A DNA stretch of 14,481 nt from assembly GCA_029251065.1 (NCBI GenBank), contig JAQXEB010000073.1:1-14481 (forward strand), read 5' to 3'. The stretch's first letter is position 1; each line of letters opens with the position of its first letter. This DNA is from Luminiphilus sp. GTDB taxonomy: Bacteria; Pseudomonadota; Gammaproteobacteria; Pseudomonadales; Halieaceae. The translations under genes were made by a program, and so were the position numbers. Positions 6,645-14,039 of the stretch are shown here, piece after piece. The notes beneath the pieces are model-generated. The model was given only the letters and a program-made list of their open reading frames with translations, was not told the origin of the DNA and searched no databases.

Positions 6645-7175
6645 CAACACCGACTGGCAGTCGCCACTATTGTTGGTGTTTACGGAATCAAGGGCTGGGT
6701 GAAGCTTAGAGTCAATCTCAGCGACCCGGGCCTCCTCCCCTCACTTTTATCGCCACAGTTAGACGATCCGTCGGGTAAGACGAAGAGACCCGTGCGCGTC
6801 CTCAGCGTGCGTGCTCAAGGCAAGGGCTACATTGCCCAGTTGGCTGGCGTTGCCGACCGCAACCAAGCTGAGGGCCTTCGTGGTTACATCATAACGATAC
6901 CGGAGTCCTCACTTCCGTCACCTGCGTCGGGCGATCTGTACTGGCGCGATCTTGAAGGTTGCCGCGTCGAGAGTATTCACGCGCAAGAGACGGTGTACTT
7001 GGGTGTTGTTGATTACTTATTAGACACGGGCGCCAACGATGTCTTGGTCGTTCGAGCCACTGCGGAGAGTGTGGATGATCGTGAACGGTTGATTCCTTGG
7101 CTGGAACCCGATGTTATCGACCGAGTTGATCTAGACAATCAGACTATCACTGTGCGTTGGCATCCTGATGATTGA
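6624..7175 (+). CDS. rimM: Ribosome maturation factor RimM
   Basis: RimM helps assemble the 30S head by binding S19 and pre-16S rRNA. The 183-residue product has the N-terminal RimM beta-barrel with VGVYGIKGW (17-25) and a C-terminal PRC-barrel with DLYWRDLEG (104-112), TGANDVLVV (135-143) and RERLIPWL (153-160). Length agrees with E. coli (182). The only credible start is GTG 6624, seven bases after the rpsP stop; there is no Shine-Dalgarno and the codon lies in a hairpin stem. Low, coupled translation is therefore expected, as known for the E. coli operon. The gene overlaps trmD by eight bases. Confidence 0.97.
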   Translation: MAPLDATQHRLAVATIVGVYGIKGWVKLRVNLSDPGLLPSLLSPQLDDPSGKTKRPVRVLSVRAQGKGYIAQLAGVADRNQAEGLRGYIITIPESSLPSPASGDLYWRDLEGCRVESIHAQETVYLGVVDYLLDTGANDVLVVRATAESVDDRERLIPWLEPDVIDRVDLDNQTITVRWHPDD

Positions 7176-7938
7176 TCACGTGGCGTTAAACGCCTTTGCC
7201 CTCGTGAGTATTTTCCCTGAGATGGCCTCGACAATCACGCAATGGGGCGTTACCGGGCGCGCGGCTCGTGACGGCCGATTTCGCTTTGAAACAGTAGACC
7301 CCCGAGATTTTGCATCGGATAAACACGGGACCGTAGACGACCGCCCTTACGGGGGGGGGCCGGGTATGGTCATGAAAGCGCCGACCATGACTGCCGCAGT
7401 AGAGGAAGCCCGTGCTCGATTGGGTTCGAAGGCTCTCGTGATTGCGATGAGTCCGCAGGGACAACGGGTGAACGAAAAAATGCTCGAGTCCTTGCTGCAA
7501 CACGAAGCATTAATTTTTGTCGCGGGTCGCTACGAAGGTTTTGACGAGCGGTTTATCTCAAAAGAGGTGGATTTAGAGCTGTCGATCGGTGACATTGTCG
7601 TGAGCGGTGGCGAAATTCCTGCGATGTTAGTGATGGATTCGTTAATTCGTCGCATTCCGGGTGTTTTAGGTGATGAATTGTCCGCAGAACAGGACTCTTT
7701 TGTTGACGGATTGCTCGACTGTCCGCACTATACGCGCCCTGAGAATTACGAGGGCATGGCTGTTCCGCCAGTGTTAATGAGCGGGGACCATGCGCGCATC
7801 GCCGATTGGCGCTCTGCGCAGTCATTGAGACGCACCCTCGATCGCAGACCGGATTTGATAAGCCGATCTGCGCTTACAGTAGAGCAGCAAGCATTGCTTC
7901 GTCGTTGGGACTTGTTCCCCAGCGATGAAGGCGCTTAA
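7168..7938 (+). CDS. trmD: tRNA (guanine-N1-)-methyltransferase TrmD
   Basis: TrmD methylates G37 of tRNAs reading CNN codons, using S-adenosylmethionine, which prevents +1 frameshifting; it is usually essential. The 256-residue product shows the SPOUT trefoil-knot signature: DDRPYGGGPGM (57-67), SPQG (95-98), GRYEGFDER (120-128) and SIGDIVVSGGEIPAM (139-153). EQDSF carries Asp176, the likely catalytic aspartate, before GLLDCPHYTRP. The ATG at 7168 overlaps the end of rimM by eight bases and adds a few residues compared with E. coli, so a slightly later start cannot be excluded. The Pro-Tyr-Gly-Gly-Gly-Pro motif is written with a nine-G run (7351-7359). Confidence 0.98.
   Translation: MIDHVALNAFALVSIFPEMASTITQWGVTGRAARDGRFRFETVDPRDFASDKHGTVDDRPYGGGPGMVMKAPTMTAAVEEARARLGSKALVIAMSPQGQRVNEKMLESLLQHEALIFVAGRYEGFDERFISKEVDLELSIGDIVVSGGEIPAMLVMDSLIRRIPGVLGDELSAEQDSFVDGLLDCPHYTRPENYEGMAVPPVLMSGDHARIADWRSAQSLRRTLDRRPDLISRSALTVEQQALLRRWDLFPSDEGA
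7351..7359 (+). repeat. Nine-G homopolymer inside trmD
   Basis: Three consecutive GGG glycine codons in the conserved DDRPYGGGPGM motif form G9. The frame is intact through the run. Elsewhere in the window G-runs reach about seven (1860-1866 in tgt; 4252-4258 antisense to ypjD). Confidence 0.9.
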
Positions 7939-7981
7939 AACGAGCGCTGATAGGCTTGCGACGAGTGATTAAAGAGTGCCA

Positions 7982-8002
7982 CTGTTCAGATGAACTGAGC
8001 AG
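7982..8002 (+). promoter_or_regulatory. Intercistronic hairpin between trmD and rplS
   Basis: CTGTTCAG (7982-7989) pairs with CTGAGCAG (7995-8002) over eight base pairs, one of them a U-G wobble, around the loop ATGAA. It stands in the 82-base trmD-rplS gap and ends six bases before the rplS Shine-Dalgarno (8009-8014), which stays free. No T-run follows, so it is not a terminator. It may stabilise or mark a processed rplS message; this role is inferred. Confidence 0.6.
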
Positions 8003-8020
8003 AAAGCCGAGGAGATAGCC

Positions 8021-8374
8021 ATGAGTGCCAACAAAATTATTGCAGAGCTCGATGCCGAGCAGATGTCTAAGGAAGTCCCTGCGTTTGCCCCAGGCGACAC
8101 TGTTGTTGTTCAGGTGAAGGTAAAAGAGGGTACTCGAGAGCGCTTACAGGCGTTCGAAGGCGTCTGCATTGGCAAGCGCAACCGCGGTGTTAACTCAGCG
8201 TTCACCGTTCGTAAGATCTCTCACGGTGTGGGTGTTGAGCGGACTTTCCAGACTTATAGTCCCTTACTTGACTCAATATCAGTCAAGCGACGTGGTGACG
8301 TTCGTCAGGCGAAGCTTTATTACCTCCGCGAGCTTTCTGGTAAGGCGGCTCGTATTAAGGAAAAGCTGTCGTAA
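8021..8374 (+). CDS. rplS: 50S ribosomal protein bL19
   Basis: The 117-residue product is typical bL19, with FAPGDTVVVQVKVKEG, RLQAFEGVCIGKRNRG, FTVRKISHGVGVERTF, the run to LLDSISVKRRGDVRQAKLYYLREL and the basic GKAARIKEKL end. It lies near the 30S-50S interface. The ATG at 8021 has a strong Shine-Dalgarno, GAGGAG (8009-8014), six bases upstream. An 8-bp hairpin precedes it. The gap from trmD is longer than the others in the operon, matching the expectation that rplS must be translated far more than rimM and trmD. No terminator is visible before xerD, 27 bases on, so some readthrough into xerD is likely. Confidence 0.98.
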   Translation: MSANKIIAELDAEQMSKEVPAFAPGDTVVVQVKVKEGTRERLQAFEGVCIGKRNRGVNSAFTVRKISHGVGVERTFQTYSPLLDSISVKRRGDVRQAKLYYLRELSGKAARIKEKLS

Positions 8375-8401
8375 GCAGTGCATTGAGGGCGGGGTCATCA
8401 A

Positions 8402-9301
8402 GTGGGTCGCCTCATCTCCTTCGAACTAGAGCGCTTCACCACAGCGCTTTGGCTTGAGCGCGGTCTAAGCGACAATACACGCGAAGCCTACAGTCGTGAT
8501 GTTCAAGGTTTAAATACCTGGTTGCTCGACCAGAATAGAGGGGATGCACTGACCGCCTCTGAGTCCGACGTTCAAGCCTACCTGGGTGCGCGTCTGTCTC
8601 AAGGGAGTTCACATCGCTCTATCTCGCGCTTGCTTTCCAGTCTTCGAAGCTTTTACCAATATTTGGTGCGAGAAGGCGATCTCAGTTCGGATCCAACCCA
8701 GCATCTTGATCGCCCAAAACCGTCGAGGCCCCTGCCTAAGTCCCTTTCTGAATCTGAAGTAGATCAGCTGCTTAATGCGCCTGACAGCTCGGTGGTGGTC
8801 GAGCATCGTGATTTGGCGATGCTTGAAGTACTGTATGCCAGTGGGTTAAGAGTGTCTGAGCTGGTGGGTCTGACATTGCCTCAGCTAAGCTTGAATCAAG
8901 GGGTGGTCCGCGTTTTTGGTAAGGGCGGTAAGGAACGTTTGGTGCCTTTGGGAGAGGCGGCTATCGAGACTGTGACCGACTATTTAGGGTCGACTCGCCA
9001 GGCGTTATTGCGGGACCGTCAAAGTGATGTGCTTTTTCCTTCTAACCGAGGAAAAGTCATGACTCGCCAGACCTTTTGGTATCGTATTAAAATCTACGCT
9101 AAACGCGCGGGTATCGACCCAAATCTGTCACCACACACACTGCGTCATGCATTTGCAACGCATTTGATTAATCATGGAGCAGACTTGCGTGTCGTGCAGA
9201 TGTTGCTGGGGCATAGTGACCTTACGACGACACAGATATACACCCATGTCGCGCGAAGCAGAATGCAGGCGCTTCATGAAAAGCATCACCCTAGAGGTTA
9301 G
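8402..9301 (+). CDS. xerD: Site-specific tyrosine recombinase XerD
   Basis: XerD acts with XerC at dif, under FtsK control, to resolve chromosome dimers. The 299-residue product has an N-terminal SAM-like core-binding domain (about 5-90) and a catalytic domain with all expected residues: Arg150 (ASGLRVSEL), Lys174 (GKGGKER), His245 and Arg248 (SPHTLRHAFATHL), His271 (LLGHSDL) and Tyr280 (TQIYTHV). The assignment to XerD rather than XerC rests on the close match and on the conserved xerD-dsbC-recJ neighbourhood. The start is GTG 8402 with GGGG (8391-8394) seven bases upstream. dsbC begins one base after its stop. Housekeeping context argues against a mobile-element integrase. Confidence 0.95.
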   Translation: MGRLISFELERFTTALWLERGLSDNTREAYSRDVQGLNTWLLDQNRGDALTASESDVQAYLGARLSQGSSHRSISRLLSSLRSFYQYLVREGDLSSDPTQHLDRPKPSRPLPKSLSESEVDQLLNAPDSSVVVEHRDLAMLEVLYASGLRVSELVGLTLPQLSLNQGVVRVFGKGGKERLVPLGEAAIETVTDYLGSTRQALLRDRQSDVLFPSNRGKVMTRQTFWYRIKIYAKRAGIDPNLSPHTLRHAFATHLINHGADLRVVQMLLGHSDLTTTQIYTHVARSRMQALHEKHHPRG

Positions 9302-9302
9302 A

Positions 9303-10073
9303 ATGAAAAAACAGTCGATCTACCGTTGGTTACGTCACGTCGCAGCGATCGCGACGTGTTGTGTTGCCTCTCTAGCGCAGGCATCAGAGCAACAGAACTT
9401 TGCAGACGCGAGGGCCCTTCTGGAATCTGGCCTATCGATCATGGTCGGCAGCTCGATCACGATTGATCGCATTGTCGCGACGGAGTCGGATCAACTCATC
9501 GAAGTGTCCATTAAGGACGGACCCGTTCTCTACGCAACGCGCAGTGGGGAGTTTCTGTTGCTCAATGGTGACTTATTGCGTGTCACGAATACCGCGGTGG
9601 CCAACCTGACTGAAAGCCGTCGTGTCGCTGACCGTTTGTCGATGATTGGCGCGCTGGATCTTGATGAGATGATCGTCTTTTCGCCAGCCGAGCCGGCCAA
9701 GGACTTTATTACGGTCTTTACCGATATTACCTGCGGTTATTGCCGTAAGTTACACCTGGAGATGGACGACTTAAACCGTCGAGGCATAGAGGTGAGGTAC
9801 TTGGCCTACCCCCGCGGCGGCATGGCGTCACAGGGCGCGAAACAGCTAGCCACTGCGTGGTGCTCACGCAATCGTGAGGCAACACTTACCTCGCTTAAGT
9901 CTGGGGTGGAAATGCCGCTTAACGAGTGCGAGGGTAACCCCATCGCGGAGCACTATGCGTTGGGTAATCGTTTGGGCGTGCGGGGCACGCCTGCCATTGT
10001 GACCAGCAATGGGCAGATGATACCGGGATACCAATCGGCGGCAGATATTGCGAGTCTCTTAGGTATCGAGTAG
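9303..10073 (+). CDS. dsbC: Periplasmic thiol:disulfide isomerase DsbC
   Basis: DsbC reshuffles wrong disulfides in periplasmic proteins and is kept reduced by DsbD. The 256-residue product starts with a signal peptide: MKKQ, a basic Arg/His region, a hydrophobic core near 13-24 and a likely cut after LAQA (residue 27). An N-terminal dimerisation domain follows (to about 95), then a linker and a thioredoxin-fold domain with the active site CGYC (144-147), cis-proline in GTPAI (Pro230) and a second cysteine pair, Cys187 and Cys209, as in E. coli DsbC. The ATG at 9303 was chosen because it has GAGG (9294-9297) and yields the signal peptide. The frame is open further upstream into xerD but those residues are unlike any leader. 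Confidence 0.95.
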   Translation: MKKQSIYRWLRHVAAIATCCVASLAQASEQQNFADARALLESGLSIMVGSSITIDRIVATESDQLIEVSIKDGPVLYATRSGEFLLLNGDLLRVTNTAVANLTESRRVADRLSMIGALDLDEMIVFSPAEPAKDFITVFTDITCGYCRKLHLEMDDLNRRGIEVRYLAYPRGGMASQGAKQLATAWCSRNREATLTSLKSGVEMPLNECEGNPIAEHYALGNRLGVRGTPAIVTSNGQMIPGYQSAADIASLLGIE

Positions 10074-10107
10074 TCGCAATTAGGGCGATGATTTTCAAGG
10101 GATTTAA

Positions 10108-11310
10108 ATGAATCAGCAGTTTCAACGTATTGAGCGTCTTCCACCTTACGTTTTTAACATCATTGGTGAACTGAAGCAGGCGGCGCGTGCCCGAGGCGAG
10201 GACATCATCGATTTTGGCATGGGTAATCCAGACCAGCCAACGCCTGAGCATATTGTTGATAAACTCAAAGAGACCATCGATCGCGGTGACACACACCGTT
10301 ATTCCCAGTCAAAGGGAATACCTCGGTTGAGACAGGCGATCTGTAACTGGTACGCCTCACGCTATGACGTCGAACTGGATCCTGCGAGCGAAGCGATCGT
10401 GACGCTGGGTTCTAAGGAGGGGCTCGCGCACCTTGCACTGGCGACCACGGGCGTGGGTGATGCGATTTTAGTACCTAATCCGTCGTATCCGATTCACCCC
10501 TATGGCTTTGTCATCTCAGGCGCTGATCTTCGTCATGTGCCGATGACTGAAGACGGAGACTTCTTCGCTGAATTGGACAAAGCCATTCGCACGAGTTATC
10601 CAAAGCCAAAAATGTTGGTGCTTAATTTCCCTTCCAATCCGACGGGCGATTGTGTTGATTTGGCGTTCTTTGAAAAGGTCGTTGCGATCGCCCGTGAGCA
10701 CAATATTTGGGTGGTACATGACCTTGCCTATGCCGATTTGGTTTTCGATGGGTACAAAGCGCCGAGTATTCTTCAAGTACCGGGTGCGCGCGATGTGGCG
10801 GTGGAGTTTTTCACACTATCAAAAAGCTACAACATGCCTGGCTGGCGGGTTGGATTTTGCTGCGGTAACAAAGAGCTTATTGCGGCGTTAACGCGGATTA
10901 AATCTTATCTGGATTACGGGATATTCACGCCTGTGCAAGTCGCCGCTATTACGGCACTCGAGTCTGATCAAACCTGTGTTGAAGAGATCCGACAAATGTA
11001 CAAGGAACGTCGCGACGTACTCTGTGGCGGACTGAACAAGGCGGGCTGGGCGGTAACGCCTCCGAAGGCGACCATGTTCGTCTGGGCTAAAATCCCCGCA
11101 CCCTTTGATCAAATGGGATCGCTTGAGTTCAGTAAGCTGTTGCTTAAAGACGCCGGAGTTGCGGTATCACCGGGGATTGGTTTTGGCGAATACGGAGAGG
11201 GGTATGTTCGTTTTGGGCTCATTGAAAACGAGCACCGAACCCGTCAGGCCCTGCGCGGTATCAAAAAAGTATTAAGAGCTGGACTGCCCAGTGACTGGAA
11301 TGCGCAATGA
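10108..11310 (+). CDS. alaC: AlaC-type alanine aminotransferase (class I/II PLP)
   Basis: This enzyme is expected to interconvert pyruvate plus glutamate with alanine plus 2-oxoglutarate in the cytoplasm. The 400-residue product closely follows E. coli AlaC: RIERLPPYVFNI (7-18), EDIIDFGMGNPD (31-42), GSKEGLAHL (101-109), NFPSNPTG (173-180), HDLAYADLVFDG (204-215), the PLP lysine in FTLSKSYNMPGWRVGF (Lys239) and Arg368 in YVRFGLIEN for the substrate carboxylate. The ATG at 10108 has AAGGGA (10097-10102). It overlaps hom by four bases (ATGA), so it is coupled to threonine biosynthesis; Pseudomonas lacks a gene at this position between dsbC and hom. Activity on other substrates, such as aspartate-family keto acids, cannot be excluded. 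Confidence 0.92.
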   Translation: MNQQFQRIERLPPYVFNIIGELKQAARARGEDIIDFGMGNPDQPTPEHIVDKLKETIDRGDTHRYSQSKGIPRLRQAICNWYASRYDVELDPASEAIVTLGSKEGLAHLALATTGVGDAILVPNPSYPIHPYGFVISGADLRHVPMTEDGDFFAELDKAIRTSYPKPKMLVLNFPSNPTGDCVDLAFFEKVVAIAREHNIWVVHDLAYADLVFDGYKAPSILQVPGARDVAVEFFTLSKSYNMPGWRVGFCCGNKELIAALTRIKSYLDYGIFTPVQVAAITALESDQTCVEEIRQMYKERRDVLCGGLNKAGWAVTPPKATMFVWAKIPAPFDQMGSLEFSKLLLKDAGVAVSPGIGFGEYGEGYVRFGLIENEHRTRQALRGIKKVLRAGLPSDWNAQ

Positions 11311-12614
11311 CACAAAAAACGATAAACATAGGAATCTGTGGCCTAGGAACTGTCGCTCAGGGACTTCTTACGCTGTTAGCGGAGGCCGATGAAGTCCTCG
11401 AGGCGCGAGTAGGTGGTGCGATAAAGGTCGTGCACGTTGCCACTCGTACAGCGAAACCCAACGTCGACTTGTTGGGTGCTAAGGAGTCGCGCGACGTGTT
11501 CGATGTGGCTCGTAATCCAGACGTGGATATTTTAGTCGAGCTCATCGGTGGGACCACTGTGGCGTGCGACTTGGTGCGTGAAGCGCTTAATCAGGGTAAA
11601 CACGTGGTCACGGCCAATAAGGCGTTACTCGCTGATTACGGTGATGAGTTATTTGAGCTGGCGCAAGCCCAGGGAAAGGCCCTTTATTTTGAGGCCGCAG
11701 TCGCTGGCGGTATTCCGATTATTGAGGCCGTGCGAGCAAGTCTGGCAGCGAACCACATAACAGCGCTGGCGGGGATTATTAATGGCACCGGTAATTTTAT
11801 CCTCACTGAAATGGCGGCGAAGGGGCGGGAGTTTGCCGATGTGCTCGAAGAGGCTCAGCGACTGGGTTACGCAGAGGCTGATCCTTCGTTCGATGTCGAC
11901 GGCACAGACGCGGCACAAAAACTCGTACTCTTGGCCGCACTGGCTTTTGGCGCGAAGGTCAATGCGCAAGCACCCTTCAAACAGGGCGTCGATAGTGTTG
12001 CGCCCCTCGATCTTGAATACGCCTTGGAGCTGGGGTACCGAATTAAGCATCTGGGCATTGCTAAACGCGAGGGTGACTCGCTACAACTTCGCGTACATCC
12101 GACACTGATTCCGACGACAAAACCGCTTGCGCAGGTTGACGGTGTTTTAAACGCCGTAATGATTAACGCATCGGGTGTCGGCGAGCTATTACTGGTGGGC
12201 CCGGGTGCAGGCTCTAGACCCACTGCGAGCGCTGTGTCTGCTGACATAGTAGCCATTGCGCGGGCGATGGCGTCAAATGGACAACCACAGATCAACGCGT
12301 TGGGCGTTCCGGTCGAAAACCTCGCAGATATTACGATTTCCAATATCGCCGACGTCTCATCAGCATGGTATCTGCGGCTTGAAGCCGACGATAAACCGGG
12401 CGTTATGGCGTCTATTACGCAACGTTTGAGTGAGCACGGTATTGGTATCGAGTCACTGATACAAAAGCCAGAATCAGCGAAACTCTCGAGGGTGCCGGTG
12501 ATTATTCTTACTGACGAGGCATCGACTCAGAGCGTGGTTGAGGCGGTTGCTGCAATAGAAGCGCTAGCGACGGTTGAGGGGCCTGTGACAAGCCTCCGTG
12601 TCGAAAACTTTTGA
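11307..12614 (+). CDS. hom: Homoserine dehydrogenase (monofunctional, with ACT domain)
   Basis: Hom reduces aspartate semialdehyde to homoserine, the branch step toward threonine and methionine. The 435-residue product has a Rossmann motif GICGLGTVAQG (9-19), Lys105 in VTANKALL, the signature GIINGTGNFIL (156-166) and AEADPSFDVDGTDAAQKL (189-206) with catalytic Lys205, and a C-terminal ACT domain (about 352-430, starting AWYLRLEADDKPGVMASIT). The ACT domain predicts feedback control, usually by threonine. It is a stand-alone enzyme, unlike the aspartokinase fusions (ThrA/MetL) of E. coli, and matches the Pseudomonas form. The ATG at 11307 overlaps the alaC stop and has only a weak GGAA site, so coupling is likely. 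Confidence 0.97.
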   Translation: MTQKTINIGICGLGTVAQGLLTLLAEADEVLEARVGGAIKVVHVATRTAKPNVDLLGAKESRDVFDVARNPDVDILVELIGGTTVACDLVREALNQGKHVVTANKALLADYGDELFELAQAQGKALYFEAAVAGGIPIIEAVRASLAANHITALAGIINGTGNFILTEMAAKGREFADVLEEAQRLGYAEADPSFDVDGTDAAQKLVLLAALAFGAKVNAQAPFKQGVDSVAPLDLEYALELGYRIKHLGIAKREGDSLQLRVHPTLIPTTKPLAQVDGVLNAVMINASGVGELLLVGPGAGSRPTASAVSADIVAIARAMASNGQPQINALGVPVENLADITISNIADVSSAWYLRLEADDKPGVMASITQRLSEHGIGIESLIQKPESAKLSRVPVIILTDEASTQSVVEAVAAIEALATVEGPVTSLRVENF

Positions 12615-12635
12615 TTCCAAAGGGCTGATCAAACT

Positions 12636-14039
12636 ATGTCGATTCGCTATGTGAGCACTCGCGGCAACGGGCCCGAACTCAACTTTGAAGACGTACTGTT
12701 GGCGGGACTGGCCCCCGATGGTGGCCTTTACGTGCCGACGTCGCTGCCTCACTTTAGCAAAGAAGATTTGCTTGCTATGCGCAAGATGTCCTACGCGGAA
12801 CTCGCGTATGAGATCGTCGCACCGTTCGTGGGTCCATGTATTGCCGAGTCCGATTTACGGGCAATTCTCAATGACACCTATGCGGAGTTTCGTCACCCAG
12901 CGGTGGCACCCCTAGTGCAACTTGAGGATGATCAGTGGGTTTTGGAGCTATTTCAAGGACCAACGCTTGCGTTTAAGGATTTTGCACTGCAACTGTTGGG
13001 GCGGTTGCTCGACCATGTGTTGGGTAGGCGAGGCGAAAAAGTTGTCATTATGGGGGCGACATCCGGTGACACGGGCAGCGCTGCGATTGAGGGATGCAAG
13101 CGGTGCGACAACATTGACATGTTTATTTTGCATCCACACGAGCGTGTTTCAGACGTCCAGCGTCGTCAGATGACGACTGTCATTGCACCCAATATTCATA
13201 ATATCGCCGTTCAGGGTAATTTCGACGACTGCCAAGCCATGGTCAAAGCGAGTTTTGTTGCCGAGCCCTTTTTGCCCAACGGACGTCGGTTGGTCGCTGT
13301 GAACTCCATTAACTGGGCTCGAATCATGGCCCAGATTGTCTATTACTTTTACTCAGCGCTCGCGCTTGGGCGTATTGAGGCACCGATCAGCTTTTCGGTA
13401 CCTACTGGAAACTTCGGTGATATTTTCGCAGGTTATCTGGCGAAACAAATGGGGTTGCCTGTTGAGAAGTTGGTGATTGCAACCAATCGCAACGACGTGT
13501 TGCATCGAGTCCTGACCCATGGAACTTATGCGAAGTTGTCGCTCGAGCCTTCATTGTCGCCGAGTATGGACATAACCGTCTCTTCCAACTTTGAGCGGTT
13601 GCTCTTTGATCTGGCCGGTCGCGATGGGGCTGTTTTAAGTCGATGGATGGATGAATTCGCGGGGGGTGATTTGACACTCTCTGAGTCGGCCCTGGCCCAA
13701 GCAAAGAGTCTGTTCGATAGCCACCGATGCTCTGATGAAGAGACCTGTGAAGAAATTGCGAACGTTTGGGAAAATAACGGCTATCTGGTGGATCCTCACA
13801 CCGCGATTGGTACCAAGGCTGCACGCGCCTGTCACGGAGATAGCTCAGCGATTATGGTGACGCTCGCGACGGCGCACCCAGCAAAATTTCCAGCCTCGAT
13901 AGAGGCCTCTGGTATTGGTGTCACAGCCGACCTTCCGGCCCACTTAGCCGATCTTTTCGAGCGGGTGGAGACCTACGATGTTTTACCCAATGACCTGGCT
14001 GACGTTCAGCGATTCATGGCCGAGAATTGTCGCGTCTGA
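12636..14039 (+). CDS. thrC: Threonine synthase
   Basis: ThrC converts O-phosphohomoserine to threonine. The 467-residue product is of the longer Pseudomonas-like form. It shows RYVSTRG near the start, LFQGPTLAFKDFALQLLG (105-122) with the PLP lysine Lys114, IMGATSGDTGSAAIEG (138-153), VNSINWARIMAQIVYYFY (222-239) and the phosphate-binding SVPTGNFGDIFAGYLAKQMG (254-273). The start ATG 12636 lies 21 bases after hom; its AAGGG (12620-12624) is at long spacing. Homoserine kinase, needed between Hom and ThrC, is not in the window and is probably a ThrB/ThrH-like gene elsewhere. The stop overlaps the recJ start (TGATG). Confidence 0.97.
   Translation: MSIRYVSTRGNGPELNFEDVLLAGLAPDGGLYVPTSLPHFSKEDLLAMRKMSYAELAYEIVAPFVGPCIAESDLRAILNDTYAEFRHPAVAPLVQLEDDQWVLELFQGPTLAFKDFALQLLGRLLDHVLGRRGEKVVIMGATSGDTGSAAIEGCKRCDNIDMFILHPHERVSDVQRRQMTTVIAPNIHNIAVQGNFDDCQAMVKASFVAEPFLPNGRRLVAVNSINWARIMAQIVYYFYSALALGRIEAPISFSVPTGNFGDIFAGYLAKQMGLPVEKLVIATNRNDVLHRVLTHGTYAKLSLEPSLSPSMDITVSSNFERLLFDLAGRDGAVLSRWMDEFAGGDLTLSESALAQAKSLFDSHRCSDEETCEEIANVWENNGYLVDPHTAIGTKAARACHGDSSAIMVTLATAHPAKFPASIEASGIGVTADLPAHLADLFERVETYDVLPNDLADVQRFMAENCRV

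Noticed and set aside
7982..7997. LexA-like site (CTGT-N8-ACTG) before rplS
   Set aside because: The right half differs from CTGT-N8-ACAG, the place is inside an operon, and the sequence is better explained by the 8-bp hairpin.
8402..9301. Tyrosine recombinase as a sign of an integrated element
   Set aside because: It closely matches housekeeping XerD, sits in the conserved xerD-dsbC context, and no att repeats or phage genes are nearby.
9174..9302. Longer N-terminus for dsbC extending into xerD
   Set aside because: ATG 9303 has a Shine-Dalgarno and gives a proper signal peptide; the upstream residues overlap xerD coding and resemble no leader.
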